Position numbers and translations under genes: made by a program
The notes under the pieces: generated by a model
What the model saw: the letters and a program-made list of their open reading frames with translations, nothing else
Databases searched by the model: none
Told to the model about the DNA's origin: nothing
Source of the DNA: Candidatus Heimdallarchaeota archaeon
GTDB lineage: Archaea; Asgardarchaeota; Heimdallarchaeia; JABLTI01
Length of the DNA stretch: 64,000 bases
Assembly: GCA_018238155.1 (NCBI GenBank)
Contig: JABCTZ010000046.1
Span: forward strand, 124,001 to 188,000
Reading direction: 5' to 3'
Shown: positions 46,712 to 56,502 of the stretch, in pieces
How positions within the stretch are numbered: position 1 is the first letter of the stretch
Layout: the number at the start of each line of letters is the position of its first letter

Positions 46712-46843
46712 TCTTTTTAGTTTATAAAGAATAATTAGACTTGTGCTATATCTTAATACAACAATACTATATATGAATTAATATAGGATATAAAACAAAT
46801 CTAAACTCATACTGAGATATAAAATTCTTTTCAGGTAAAGGTA

Positions 46844-47662
46844 ATGGACAAATCTGTATATAATTCTTTCAAATCGGCTCTTGAAAAAGTCAAAATTAGT
46901 GAATATGACGAAGCATTAGCTATTTGTGACAAGATTATCTCTGAAAATTGTCCCGTTTATAGTATTACTCACACTAATTCATTTAAGATAAGTGAATGGG
47001 AATTTTTTGATGACATCTCTTCTTGTGAGAAAAGTATATACAAAGATGTCAAATGTTACAAAGGATATCTAGCACTCAGCATGCTCTATAAAATTGCCGG
47101 AAACACAGACCGAAGAAAAATATTTCTTCAAAAAGCACTAGAGAGATCTATTACCGTCAACAGAATTTGGCGAGATTTTGGAGAAACTTCATTTCAATTA
47201 GGAAATGTTCGTGAAGCTTTACAAAAATTTCAAGAGGCAATTGCTTTGGATCAATACGATTCTGTTTCTTTTGAGGGAGTTGGTCTTTGTTATTATTATT
47301 TGGACGAACCTTTCAAGTCTTTAACACCTTTAAAGAGAGCATTAACATTAAGTCCAAAAAACCATGCTATAATGAATAATCTATCTTTCATTTTATCTGA
47401 AATTGGCGATCTAGATGATGCTTTGAACTTAATAAAAGAAGCTCTTGAACTTCATAACAAAAGTAATGTTTATTGGGACACTTATGCTTCAATCTTATTT
47501 CTTCAAGAAAAACATGAAGAATCATTAAAAATATTCGAGAAAATTCTTGAAAATGATCCTAAAGATTGGGAAATCTCTTGGGATATCCTAACTAGTATCT
47601 ATAATACATTAGGGTTGCATGTAAAGGCAAAGATAATAGAAGAGAAATTGCATCTCAAATAA
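46844..47662 (+). CDS. TPR-repeat protein
   Basis: 272 residues. Tetratricopeptide repeats from about 100 onward (VREALQKFQEAIALDQYDS, LKRALTLSPKNHAIMN, LDDALNLIKEALELH, HEESLKIFEKILENDPKD); the first 90 residues are a less regular helical region with several Cys. Cytosolic. A TATA-like element (ACTATATATG, about 46767-46776) is about 70 bases upstream. Different from the TPR protein at 41215; no sign of recent duplication. Confidence 0.85.
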   Translation: MDKSVYNSFKSALEKVKISEYDEALAICDKIISENCPVYSITHTNSFKISEWEFFDDISSCEKSIYKDVKCYKGYLALSMLYKIAGNTDRRKIFLQKALERSITVNRIWRDFGETSFQLGNVREALQKFQEAIALDQYDSVSFEGVGLCYYYLDEPFKSLTPLKRALTLSPKNHAIMNNLSFILSEIGDLDDALNLIKEALELHNKSNVYWDTYASILFLQEKHEESLKIFEKILENDPKDWEISWDILTSIYNTLGLHVKAKIIEEKLHLK

Positions 47663-47682
47663 CTCTTCTCTGTCTATCTATT

Positions 47683-48081
47683 CTAGAAAGTCAAAGTTTT
47701 ATCACATTCATCCATTTTTAATAAAGCAGAATGTAATGAAACTATTTCAACACCAGAAACTAAATCCTCTGGTTTCAATCCAACCATGGTTAGAGAGCTT
47801 TTACAGGACATTACATTTCCACCAAAAGAAATCAACCCATCAAGAAGTTCCTCTGTAGTAAAACTCTCACCCTCAGATTCCTCTTTTTCAGGAGCGTTTT
47901 CATCAGGTTTTCTTGCTATTGCAACAGATTCTTGTAATAACAAAATGGAAATATCAAACTCCTCCATTAATAGTGTTAGAGCAACTCTTAACCCACCAAT
48001 AATTTTGTTACGATGAATGGGTTCATCTGGAGAATCAGTAAAAATAATAAAATATTTCGATGGAAAATTTTTCTCTGTCAT
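47683..48081 (-). CDS. DsrE/DsrF-like protein
   Basis: 132 residues. Motifs YFIIFTDSPDEPIHRNKIIGG (nucleotide-like loop), LLLQESVAIAR, and GGNVMSCKSSLTMVGLKPED fit the DsrE/DsrF fold, whose members move sulfur (TusBCD) or have unknown roles. Conserved Cys in SCKS is a candidate sulfur carrier. An acidic insertion lies in the middle (about 50-75). Lies between TPR and citrate lyase genes, divergent from the latter. Confidence 0.7.
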   Translation of the reverse strand: MTEKNFPSKYFIIFTDSPDEPIHRNKIIGGLRVALTLLMEEFDISILLLQESVAIARKPDENAPEKEESEGESFTTEELLDGLISFGGNVMSCKSSLTMVGLKPEDLVSGVEIVSLHSALLKMDECDKTLTF

Positions 48082-48217
48082 ACTTACACATCTCTGTTTT
48101 AATTGTAAACGGAAAGTGGTCTTTTTAAAAAATTCTGTTATTTCAGATATTTAGTTATTCTATTTCCTTAACGCAATTTTGTTATTTAATTGTAAAAACA
48201 CCCAATTTTAACCAATT

Positions 48218-48234
48218 CTCTATTATATATAGAG
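48218..48234 (+). promoter_or_regulatory. Palindrome over a TATA box upstream of citDEF
   Basis: CTCTAT-TATAT-ATAGAG is a perfect 6-base inverted repeat centred on a TATA sequence. If it is the citD promoter, transcription would start near 48255 and leave a leader of about 100 bases. A second dyad, GATATATT (48295-48302) with AATATATC (48318-48325), lies in that leader. A repressor site that blocks TBP access is plausible. Confidence 0.45.
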
Positions 48235-48361
48235 ACATTTATTCAAGTAAGATAAATTTTTTCAAAGACGATATTATTGGAAAAAATATAAATTGATATA
48301 TTATAGTACAAAAGAACAATATATCTGTAACCAAAATCTATATTCAGCAGGAGTTAGAACC

Positions 48362-48634
48362 ATGAAAATAATAAAATCTGCACAGGCGGGTTCATTAGAA
48401 TCTTGTGATATAATGATTACTGTTGACCCCACCACAAAAGGCTTGGGAATCAAAATCATTCTCGAATCTCCGGCAAAAACACAATTTGGTGCTTTAATTC
48501 TTTCAGAGATAAAAGAAGTAGCAAACAAACTCGAAATTAATGATGTTAAAATCACTGCAATCGATAAAGGAGCTCTCGGTTATTGCATTAAAGCTAGAAC
48601 AGAAACAGCATTAAGAAGAGGAGCAGGAGAGTAA
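48362..48634 (+). CDS. citD: Citrate lyase acyl carrier protein (gamma subunit)
   Basis: 90 residues from ATG 48362 with GCAGGAG as Shine-Dalgarno; the longer frame starting at 48293 has no such site. SAQAGSLESCDIMITV contains Ser14, the residue to which the phosphoribosyl-dephospho-CoA group is attached in CitD. The acyl carrier holds acetyl and citryl thioesters for the CitE and CitF partners directly downstream. Homologues are known chiefly from bacteria. Confidence 0.85.
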   Translation: MKIIKSAQAGSLESCDIMITVDPTTKGLGIKIILESPAKTQFGALILSEIKEVANKLEINDVKITAIDKGALGYCIKARTETALRRGAGE

Positions 48635-48640
48635 AAGAAG

Positions 48641-49552
48641 ATGTCCAAGAGATCAACAAAAAGAAATGATTCTCCAGTTAATCGCTTAAGAAGAACGAGA
48701 TTATATATTCCTGGAAATAATCCGGCGATGATCCAAAATGCAGTTGTTTATGGTGCAGATTCACTTATTTTTGATTTAGAAGATTCAATTTCGCTTGATG
48801 AAAAAGATTCTGCTAGACATTTAGTTAGAAATGCTCTTCTCACTTTAGACTTTGAAGCTTGTGAGGTAACTGTGAGAGTAAATTCATTAGATACAGAATT
48901 TTTCATCAAAGATTTAGAAGCAATTGTTCCAACAAAACCAGATGGATTGCTCTTACCAAAAACACAATCACTTGATGAATTAATTCGAGTAGGTGATTTA
49001 ATTTCTGAAATCGAGGAGAAGAACGATATTTCCATCGGAACAATAAAATTAATGCCTATAATCGAATCTGCGAAAGGAGTACTGAATGTTGAAAAATTTG
49101 CTGAAGCACCTCGAGTTATCGCACTTGGTATGGGTGGAGAAGATTTAGTGGCAGACATTGGAGCGAAACGAACCAAATTTGGTAGAGAATTAGATTATAT
49201 TTCTTCTAAAATTATTTTAGCTTGTGCAGCCAATAAAATCCAAGCAATTGATACAGTATTTATTGATGTAAATGATACAGAAGGACTTTACGAAGCATCC
49301 TTACGAGCAATTGAAATAGGATTCCAAGGAAAGAGTGTAATCCATCCAAGTCAAATTCAACATGTTCATAGAGCCTTTTCTCCGTCTCAAGAAGAAATTG
49401 AAAGAGCGAGAAGAATTGTAAAAGCATACAAAGATGCGAAGAAAAAGAGCCTTGGTGTTATCTCAGTAGATGGTCGAATGGTAGACCTTCCAGTAGTTAG
49501 ACGTTCTGAGAAAATTCTCAAATGGGCAGAAGCAAGTCAACAGAAGATCTAA
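48641..49552 (+). CDS. citE: Citrate lyase beta subunit (citryl-ACP lyase)
   Basis: 303 residues, starts 6 bases after citD with GGAGAG overlap as Shine-Dalgarno. RTRLYIPGNNPAMI, LIFDLEDS, VRVNSLDT, LMPIIESAKG and GGEDLVADIGAKRT are CitE family blocks; the Glu/Asp set coordinates Mg2+. Splits citryl-thioester to oxaloacetate plus acetyl-thioester. CitE-like proteins also occur alone in other pathways, but here citD and citF flank it, so the full enzyme is indicated. Confidence 0.9.
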   Translation: MSKRSTKRNDSPVNRLRRTRLYIPGNNPAMIQNAVVYGADSLIFDLEDSISLDEKDSARHLVRNALLTLDFEACEVTVRVNSLDTEFFIKDLEAIVPTKPDGLLLPKTQSLDELIRVGDLISEIEEKNDISIGTIKLMPIIESAKGVLNVEKFAEAPRVIALGMGGEDLVADIGAKRTKFGRELDYISSKIILACAANKIQAIDTVFIDVNDTEGLYEASLRAIEIGFQGKSVIHPSQIQHVHRAFSPSQEEIERARRIVKAYKDAKKKSLGVISVDGRMVDLPVVRRSEKILKWAEASQQKI

Positions 49553-49571
49553 ACATTATGAGGAATTAGAA

Positions 49572-51134
49572 ATGAAATTTGTAACAAATATAATTGGAAG
49601 GTCTATTCCAGAGGAATTGTATGGCAAGAAATTAATACCATTTACTGGTAAAGGGAAAGGACCGTATAAAGAGAGAAAATATGCCCCGAAAATCAGAAGA
49701 ACATCACCTGGAGATTGTAAAGTACTAAAATCTTTACCAGAAGCAATTAAAAAAGGCGGGTTAGCAGATGGAGGTACAATTTCATTTCATCACCACTTTA
49801 GAAATGGCGATTTTTTATTAAACATGGTTTGTCATGAAATAGCAAAAATGGGTTTGAAGGATATTAGATTGGTTCCATCGTCAATTCAACCAATAAACAA
49901 CGAACTCTTACCATATCTCGAGAAAGGAATTATCACTCATATCAATTGTGGAACTTCGGGAAAAATAGCTGATGCAATATCTCGAGGGAAAATGAAGGGG
50001 TTATTAACAATAAGATCGCATGGAGGTCGTGCACGGTCAATTGAAAATGGTGACGTGGAAATTGACATTGCTTTTATTGCTTCACCAACAAGTGATGAGT
50101 ACGGAAATATCAATGGAGTCCATGGTAAAAATGCTTGCGGTTCTTTGGGATACGCGATGCCCGATGCCCAATTTGCAAACTACGTTGTAGCTGTTACCAA
50201 CACTCTTGTTCCATTCCCGAACAATCCGATAAGCATCAGTCAAGACCATGTAGATAGCGTTGTTTTACTGAAGAAGCCTATTGGAGATCCTGCAGGTATT
50301 GTTACAACTTCTTTACGTGTTACTCGTGACCCAAAAAACCTCAAAATTGCTCGAGATAGTATTGAAGTAATAAAAGCGTCAGGATTGCTTAAAGAAGGGT
50401 TATCATATCAAAGTGGCGCAGGAGGAACTGCACTTGCAGCTACTCAATATCTGAGTGAATATATGAAAGCAAAAGGAATAAAAGGTTCATTTGGAATGGG
50501 TGGAGCAACAGAAGCTCTTGTAAAAATGTTAGAAGATGGACTTTTTGATGCAGTATTAGATGTCCAAAGTTTTGATACATATGCTGTTCAATCATTATTA
50601 AATAATCCAAAACATATTGAGATGGGTGCAAGCCAATATGCAAATCCTTTGTCGTCAGGTTGTGCAGTAAATTTGCTTGACACAGTGATCTTAGGTTGTA
50701 CTGAAATTGATACAAAGTTCAATGTAAACACCTCCACAGAATCAGATGGCAGAATTATGCATGGTATGGGTGGGCATCAAGATACATCAGAAGGAGCAAA
50801 ATTAACAATTATTGCAGCTCCTTTACTTAGAGGAAGAATTCCAATAGTTGTTGATGATGTAATTTCAGTAAATTCTCCGGGAGAAAACATCGATGCCATT
50901 GTTACAGAACGAGGAATTGCAGTGAACCCAAAGTCTCAATTTTTCGAATTACTAACGAAAAACAAGAATCTCAATATCAAAAACATTGAAGATTTGAAGA
51001 AAGAAGCAGAAAAACTCGTTGGTGGAAAACCACTGAAACCAAAAGTGACTGATCGTATTGTTGCAATAATTGAATACCGAGATGGTTCTGTTTTAGATGT
51101 CATTTATCAAATTGAAAATTATACTAATAAATAA
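49572..51134 (+). CDS. citF: Citrate lyase alpha subunit (citrate:acetyl-ACP transferase)
   Basis: 520 residues, 19 bases after citE with GAGGAAT upstream. Blocks SLPEAIKKGGLADGGTISFHHH, FIASPTSDEYGN, GINGVHGKNACGSLGYAMPD-like region and GGHQDTSEGAKLTIIAAP fit CitF, a CoA-transferase-like enzyme that loads citrate on the acyl carrier. The operon has no citC (acetate:ACP ligase), citG or citX in this window, so prosthetic-group synthesis must be coded elsewhere. A strong terminator follows. Confidence 0.9.
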   Translation: MKFVTNIIGRSIPEELYGKKLIPFTGKGKGPYKERKYAPKIRRTSPGDCKVLKSLPEAIKKGGLADGGTISFHHHFRNGDFLLNMVCHEIAKMGLKDIRLVPSSIQPINNELLPYLEKGIITHINCGTSGKIADAISRGKMKGLLTIRSHGGRARSIENGDVEIDIAFIASPTSDEYGNINGVHGKNACGSLGYAMPDAQFANYVVAVTNTLVPFPNNPISISQDHVDSVVLLKKPIGDPAGIVTTSLRVTRDPKNLKIARDSIEVIKASGLLKEGLSYQSGAGGTALAATQYLSEYMKAKGIKGSFGMGGATEALVKMLEDGLFDAVLDVQSFDTYAVQSLLNNPKHIEMGASQYANPLSSGCAVNLLDTVILGCTEIDTKFNVNTSTESDGRIMHGMGGHQDTSEGAKLTIIAAPLLRGRIPIVVDDVISVNSPGENIDAIVTERGIAVNPKSQFFELLTKNKNLNIKNIEDLKKEAEKLVGGKPLKPKVTDRIVAIIEYRDGSVLDVIYQIENYTNK

Positions 51135-51175
51135 TTATTGAGAAACTTTTTTCTCAATAAAGCAATTTTTTATTT
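51135..51175 (+). terminator. Terminator hairpin after citDEF
   Basis: TTATTGAGAAA (51135-51145) pairs perfectly with TTTCTCAATAA (51150-51160) over a 4-base loop; T-rich sequence follows at about 51165-51175. Confidence 0.75.
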
Positions 51176-51249
51176 TCACGGTGAAATCCTGGTTAAAAAA
51201 TTTAAGCATATAAAGACATGTTTATATTAGATTACAGTTATCTTTACCT

Positions 51250-51257
51250 TATATAAA
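51250..51257 (+). promoter_or_regulatory. TATA box of a likely leaderless gene
   Basis: TATATAAA lies about 25 bases before the ATG at 51278, which would put the transcript start at or next to the start codon. Confidence 0.5.
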
Positions 51258-51277
51258 TAACGGGGAAATTTTTACTA

Positions 51278-51538
51278 ATGCCATTTATGACAAATAAAAA
51301 GAAACAATTATTGAAAGTGCTAATACTAGCAACTGCTCTCATACCAATTTATGTCATCTTTATGGCAATCTTTCAAGAAGGTCTTGCTGGACTTTCGATA
51401 TTTACATCGATTTATTCAACGATGATGATCGGCATTTGGACTTTGTATTATTTTGATGCTTTTGACAAAAATCCAACAATCAACAATACAAATGGCAAAT
51501 TAGCTTTAAATAATGAAGAAACTTTGAAACCAAATTAA
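51278..51538 (+). CDS. Small two-helix membrane protein
   Basis: 86 residues, two membrane helices (about 11-33 and 38-62) with a basic start and a polar Asn-rich tail. No family recognised. Probably expressed from its own promoter as a leaderless message. It lies between the citrate lyase operon and the ABC exporter pair. Confidence 0.6.
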   Translation: MPFMTNKKKQLLKVLILATALIPIYVIFMAIFQEGLAGLSIFTSIYSTMMIGIWTLYYFDAFDKNPTINNTNGKLALNNEETLKPN

Positions 51539-51677
51539 GTTTCAAGCATTTTCAAAATTTTTTTCTCATTCTAAATCAGCTATTTTTGTACCTTTTCTTT
51601 GTTTTTTTATTGACTGTATCAAAACATTAAATATGTTCAATTGGAATTAAAGATTAAAAGTAAAATGAATCGATTTA

Positions 51678-53648
51678 TTGAGGTTGATTATTATCACAAT
51701 AACAGAAAGAAAAGCTTCAAAACGAGAAATAGCACTAACAAAACAGCAAAAAGAAATTAGAGACATCCCAAATTCACATGTTAAATGGTTAATTCAACGC
51801 ATATTCAAACAAAAATTCAGTGCTATTTTTGTCATTGTTGCATCTATTCTGTCCATTTGTCTTAACATGACTCGCCCAATAATTATGGGACTTCTCTTTG
51901 ACAAGTTAGAGTATTGGTATGAATATCATGCAGAATTTGGTATTGAACCTCCACTATCATTATACCTTTCCAAAATATGGTTGAATGGAGACATAGCCGT
52001 TTATATGTTATTAGTTTTGATTCTAGGATTAATCGCTTTTATAATTAATATTTCTCTTGGAATACTAAATGAGCGAGTTGCCCAAAGAACTGAAAGAGAT
52101 ATTCGCAATGATTTTTATGCCTCAGTGCAAAGCAAATCAATGGCATTTCATGATACTGCTAAAGTTGGAGAGCTTATGTCTCAAGCAACTTTTGATGTAA
52201 GAATGATTAATGTAACAATTTCTCCTGGTTTACGTATGATCACACAAGCAGTCTTAACTGCAAGTATTGCAATAAGTTTAACTTTTTATTACAGTTGGAA
52301 AATAGGTTTAATTCTAATTGGTATGTTACCATTCTATATTTGGACTGTAAGGAATTACTCAATCAATATTAAACCATTAACTGAAAAGGTTCAAACCCAA
52401 TTTGGTATTAGTAATGCATTATTACAAGAAAACGTTTCAGGTATAAGAGTTGTCAGAGCATTTACTGCAGAGAGACATGAATATAAACGATTTTCAAAAG
52501 AAATCGACACTCTCAGAGATGATATTATCAATAGAGGTAAACGACAAGCATTCTATCTTGCTCCTCTCGTTCTCTCAATAACTATTGCCATTTCTCTAGG
52601 TTTAAGTGTATTTTTTATTCGCCAAGGGCAAATGACCGTTGGAAATGCAATAGCAATCAATGGGTCTCTTATTCAATTATATGATCCCACATTTATGCTT
52701 TCTTGGGTAGTTTATTTAACAAATATGGGCATTGCAGGTGCTAAGAGAATATTAGGAACAATGAAAGAAGAAAGAATAATACTTGAAAATCCTGATGCGA
52801 AAGAATTAGAGAATGTAAAAGGTAAAATTGAATATCGCAATGTAAACTTTTGTTATCACACCCATCGAAAGAAAATTGATAGTACTGAAAATAAAGAAAA
52901 CACGAAAAAAGTTAGAAATACTTTGCAAGAAGTCACTTTCTCTGCAAAACCAGGAGATATAATAGCAATCTTAGGACCTACAGGATGTGGAAAATCAACC
53001 ATCACTAAATTGTTAGCAAGAATGTACGATCCAGATTCAGGTGAAATATTAATTGATGGACACAACATAAAAGATGTTACAATAGAATCTTTAAGAAAAA
53101 ATATTGGCGTTATTGAGCAAGATGTATTTCTTTTTTCGACTACTCTAAAAGAGAATATTGCCTATGGTCTTAATAGAGATGTCTCAGATGAAGAAGTAAT
53201 AGAATTTGCCAAAGCTGCTCAAGCACATGAATTCATTCTCTCATTTGATGAAGGCTATGATACTATTGTTGGAGAAAGAGGAGTTACACTCTCAGGCGGA
53301 CAAAAACAAAGGATTGCTATTGCACGAGCCTTTTTAGCTGATCCTAAAATACTTATTCTCGATGATTCTGCGTCAGCTATTGATGCTGAAACTGAAGAGA
53401 AAATTCAGAAAGCAATGAACAATCTTCTGCAAAATCGCACTGTGTTCATAATCACCCACCGTCTTTCTACAATTAAACGTGCAAACAAGATTATTGTTAT
53501 GAGAAAAGGAAAAATCGTTTCTCAAGGAAATCACGACCAACTCTTAAAAATGAGTGAAGATTACCGAAGAGTATTTGGTCGGCACATAAATTTGCCGCCA
53601 ATTGAGACAATTTCTACAGAAGAATTAGTTACGGGAGGAACAAAATAA
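51678..53648 (+). CDS. Heterodimeric ABC exporter, half with degenerate ATPase site
   Basis: 656 residues: six-helix exporter membrane domain (about 35-340), then ATPase domain. Walker A GPTGCGKST, signature LSGGQKQR, Walker B LILDDSAS in which the catalytic Glu is Asp. A Lys/Glu-rich insertion (about 395-415) precedes Walker A. With the next gene it forms a heterodimer like TM287/288 or BmrCD, in which one site is non-catalytic. TTG start in a weak context, so the N-terminus is uncertain. Substrate unknown (drug, lipid or peptide). Confidence 0.85.
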   Translation: MRLIIITITERKASKREIALTKQQKEIRDIPNSHVKWLIQRIFKQKFSAIFVIVASILSICLNMTRPIIMGLLFDKLEYWYEYHAEFGIEPPLSLYLSKIWLNGDIAVYMLLVLILGLIAFIINISLGILNERVAQRTERDIRNDFYASVQSKSMAFHDTAKVGELMSQATFDVRMINVTISPGLRMITQAVLTASIAISLTFYYSWKIGLILIGMLPFYIWTVRNYSINIKPLTEKVQTQFGISNALLQENVSGIRVVRAFTAERHEYKRFSKEIDTLRDDIINRGKRQAFYLAPLVLSITIAISLGLSVFFIRQGQMTVGNAIAINGSLIQLYDPTFMLSWVVYLTNMGIAGAKRILGTMKEERIILENPDAKELENVKGKIEYRNVNFCYHTHRKKIDSTENKENTKKVRNTLQEVTFSAKPGDIIAILGPTGCGKSTITKLLARMYDPDSGEILIDGHNIKDVTIESLRKNIGVIEQDVFLFSTTLKENIAYGLNRDVSDEEVIEFAKAAQAHEFILSFDEGYDTIVGERGVTLSGGQKQRIAIARAFLADPKILILDDSASAIDAETEEKIQKAMNNLLQNRTVFIITHRLSTIKRANKIIVMRKGKIVSQGNHDQLLKMSEDYRRVFGRHINLPPIETISTEELVTGGTK

Positions 53649-55453
53649 TGTCTTGGTTCGGTGTCGGAAGAAGCGAAGAAGAAGATGAAACAAAGTTCAC
53701 AGACAGAGAGCTGACTGTGAAAATGTTCAAATATATTTCCCCATACAAGAAAGCAATTATTGTTACAACATTGATTATCGTGATCAATACATTTCTAACT
53801 CTTTTACCTCCAATAATCATCAGTTCATTGCTTGATCGAGCAATTATGGAAGGAGTTAACCACGATACCTGGATAATAATTGGTTTAGTCGGGGCAAATA
53901 TTGGTATTAATATTCTAACTTGGTTGTTAGGAGATTATCTCAGAGTTGTTATTACAATAAAAACAGTTAGTAAATCAACAAGAAATTTACGTATGGATAT
54001 GTTTCAAAAACTACAAAATCATGATTTTAGATTCTTTGATACTCATATTACAGGTAAAATCATGTCTCGAGTAATGAATGACACAGATACACTTCGAGAT
54101 ACGCTATCATTTATTACACAGCTAATTGGAAATGTTCTCTTAATACTTGCATCCGCAGGAGTACTATTTTATCTTAATTGGAAGCTTGCTTTGGTCTCAT
54201 TAGCAATGACTCCTGTAGTATTCTTGGTAATGTATATTTATCGTAAAATAGTAAGAAGAACAATGCTCAACTGGAGAAAAACCGTTGCAGCAGTAAACGC
54301 TGCCATGGGTGAAAGTATTTCTGGAATCTCAGTCAGTAAATCATTCTCCCGGGAGAAGAAGAATCTCATAGATTTCAAGAAGATTAACAATGATAATTAC
54401 AAAGCATCCTTTAATCGTGCACTCACCTTTGCAACAATGTGGCCAATAATTGGATTTTTACAAGTAATAATTCTTGTAGCACTTTTAACATATGGTGGGC
54501 ACCTATCAATTATGGGATTAGAATTAACCTCAGGGCAACTTTATGCTTTCACGCTTTACCTTTGGCGATTTTTCTTCCCATTAACTCAAGTAGCAAACTT
54601 TTATTCTCAATTTCAAGCAGGATTAGCAGCTATGGGTAGGATATTTGGTTTAATGGAAGTTGAGTCAGAAGTAAAGCAAGTTGAAGAACCGATAATCATA
54701 CCAGAATTTAAAGGAGAAATTGAGTTCAAAAATATGGATTTCTGGTACAATGAAAAAGAACCAATATTCAAGAATTTCTCCCTAAAAATAAAGGCTGGGG
54801 AAAAAATTGCTATTGTTGGTCAAACAGGAGCAGGGAAAACGACTCTTGCATCCCTTATCGCAAGGTTTTATGAGATTAAAGGAGGACAGATACTAATTGA
54901 CGGAGTAGATATGCGCGAGTTGCACATTCAATGGTATCGTCAACAAGTTTCTCTTGTACTCCAAGATAGCTTTTTGTTTGCAGGGTCAATAAAAGAAAAT
55001 ATCAAGTTTGGTAGAATCTGGGATAGCCCCACTGAAAAAGAAATCTTTGCTGCAGCAGAAGCAGTGCAAGCAACTGAATTTATTGAGGACTTCCCTGAAG
55101 GGTTCGAAACAGACGTGCTTGAACGTGGAAAAAGATTGTCTACTGGACAAAGACAATTGGTTACCTTTGCTCGAGCTTTACTTGCCGATTCAAAGATTTT
55201 GATATTAGACGAAGCAACAGCTAGTGTTGATGCTTACACTGAAGCAATGATCCAAGATGCTCTTGATACCATAATGGAGAATCGAACTTCAATTGTTATC
55301 GCCCATCGATTATCAACAATAAAAAATGTAGACAAAATCATAATGATAGAAAAAGGTGAAATTGTTGAAATAGGTAATCATAATCAGCTCCTCAAAAAGA
55401 AAGGAAAATATGCCGAGCTCTTTGAAACCTACTTCAAACATCAATCACTTTAA
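53648..55453 (+). CDS. Heterodimeric ABC exporter, half with intact ATPase residues
   Basis: 601 residues, ATG shares one base with the preceding stop. Six membrane helices and an ATPase domain with Walker A GQTGAGKTT and Walker B LILDEATAS (catalytic Glu present), but a changed signature LSTGQRQ. Pairing across subunits: Asp-Walker B of the first gene with LSTGQ makes the degenerate site, and Glu-Walker B here with LSGGQ of the first gene makes the canonical site, as expected for this class. Confidence 0.9.
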   Translation: MSWFGVGRSEEEDETKFTDRELTVKMFKYISPYKKAIIVTTLIIVINTFLTLLPPIIISSLLDRAIMEGVNHDTWIIIGLVGANIGINILTWLLGDYLRVVITIKTVSKSTRNLRMDMFQKLQNHDFRFFDTHITGKIMSRVMNDTDTLRDTLSFITQLIGNVLLILASAGVLFYLNWKLALVSLAMTPVVFLVMYIYRKIVRRTMLNWRKTVAAVNAAMGESISGISVSKSFSREKKNLIDFKKINNDNYKASFNRALTFATMWPIIGFLQVIILVALLTYGGHLSIMGLELTSGQLYAFTLYLWRFFFPLTQVANFYSQFQAGLAAMGRIFGLMEVESEVKQVEEPIIIPEFKGEIEFKNMDFWYNEKEPIFKNFSLKIKAGEKIAIVGQTGAGKTTLASLIARFYEIKGGQILIDGVDMRELHIQWYRQQVSLVLQDSFLFAGSIKENIKFGRIWDSPTEKEIFAAAEAVQATEFIEDFPEGFETDVLERGKRLSTGQRQLVTFARALLADSKILILDEATASVDAYTEAMIQDALDTIMENRTSIVIAHRLSTIKNVDKIIMIEKGEIVEIGNHNQLLKKKGKYAELFETYFKHQSL

Positions 55454-55480
55454 TTTCTCTTTTTTTCCTGTTTAACTATG

Positions 55481-56431
55481 TTAAATCCAAAACATAATGA
55501 AAAAACCGATTACTTCAACACCAATGCAAGCAGTGACAATATTGAAAACTAGTAAATCGGTTTTCCAGTTTTTCTTCCACAGTAATATAAAAGCAACTAA
55601 ACCAATTAGCATTGATAAAACGATTGTTATCAAAAATGCCCAGATATTGAGATCATATAACAAGAAAACTATGAATAATATTCCTTCGATCAACAATATA
55701 CCTATCCAGTAAAATATTGTTGAAAGCTTCTTACCTAGAAAGACGGCAAAGTTTCTCTTTCCATGTTCAATATCATACTCTAAATCAGGCAATTCGTTTG
55801 CAATATGTGCTGGAAAACTTACAAAGACTATTATTGGCAGAATCCACAAATATTTCAAATCGAATCCTCCAAAAGTAATCCAAATATAAGTTGGAATTAA
55901 AGGAAACCCAAGCATAAAGGGAATAATACTTATCGGTTGATGTTTTGCATAGACATTATAAAAAATACCAACTAGATTTGCTCCTTGAACATAGAGAACA
56001 CCCCAAAAATTTGTTATCGACCAGAATCCCACTCCAATAGAAAATCCAGTAAACAATATAAAACATACTATCCCAAACCAAAATGCAAAAGTTGCACTTA
56101 CCCATTCATCACTAATAGCTTTACTTTTTTTATATAGTGAATCAATTTCTCTGTCAAGATAATCATTCTGTATCCCACAAAATGCTTGTTGGAAGAATAT
56201 AGTGAGTATTAAAAAAATCAAAGGAGTAATTGGAATTATTCCATTTGAGATATTTTGAAATAGTTCATCAAAAGTTCCATTGCCTTTCAATGTCAATATA
56301 GCTACACATGCTCCAATTGTGGTCCCGGTTATAACGGGGAGAAAATGCATTAATCTGAATGCACCAATAAAACCTTTTACAAATCTGAATCGATTATTTT
56401 GATAGGTAGTAATATCTGACATACTAGTCAC
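55481..56431 (-). CDS. UbiA-family prenyltransferase
   Basis: 316 residues, about nine membrane helices. Two aspartate motifs bind Mg-prenyl diphosphate: QNDYLDREIDSLYKKSKAIS (NDxxDxxxD) and ELPDLEYDIEHGKRNFAV. Members make membrane lipids (geranylgeranylglyceryl phosphate to archaeol), quinones or haem. Which acceptor is used cannot be told; an ether-lipid or menaquinone role is plausible. GTG start at 56431 or ATG at 56422. Leftward, followed after 27 bases by the convergent exporter gene. Confidence 0.85.
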   Translation of the reverse strand: MTSMSDITTYQNNRFRFVKGFIGAFRLMHFLPVITGTTIGACVAILTLKGNGTFDELFQNISNGIIPITPLIFLILTIFFQQAFCGIQNDYLDREIDSLYKKSKAISDEWVSATFAFWFGIVCFILFTGFSIGVGFWSITNFWGVLYVQGANLVGIFYNVYAKHQPISIIPFMLGFPLIPTYIWITFGGFDLKYLWILPIIVFVSFPAHIANELPDLEYDIEHGKRNFAVFLGKKLSTIFYWIGILLIEGILFIVFLLYDLNIWAFLITIVLSMLIGLVAFILLWKKNWKTDLLVFNIVTACIGVEVIGFFIMFWI

Positions 56432-56502
56432 AAATTAGTTATTAAAATAACAGTATATTAATTTTTACTGTTAAAAATTAAACAGCAAAGTACATTACAT
56501 AC

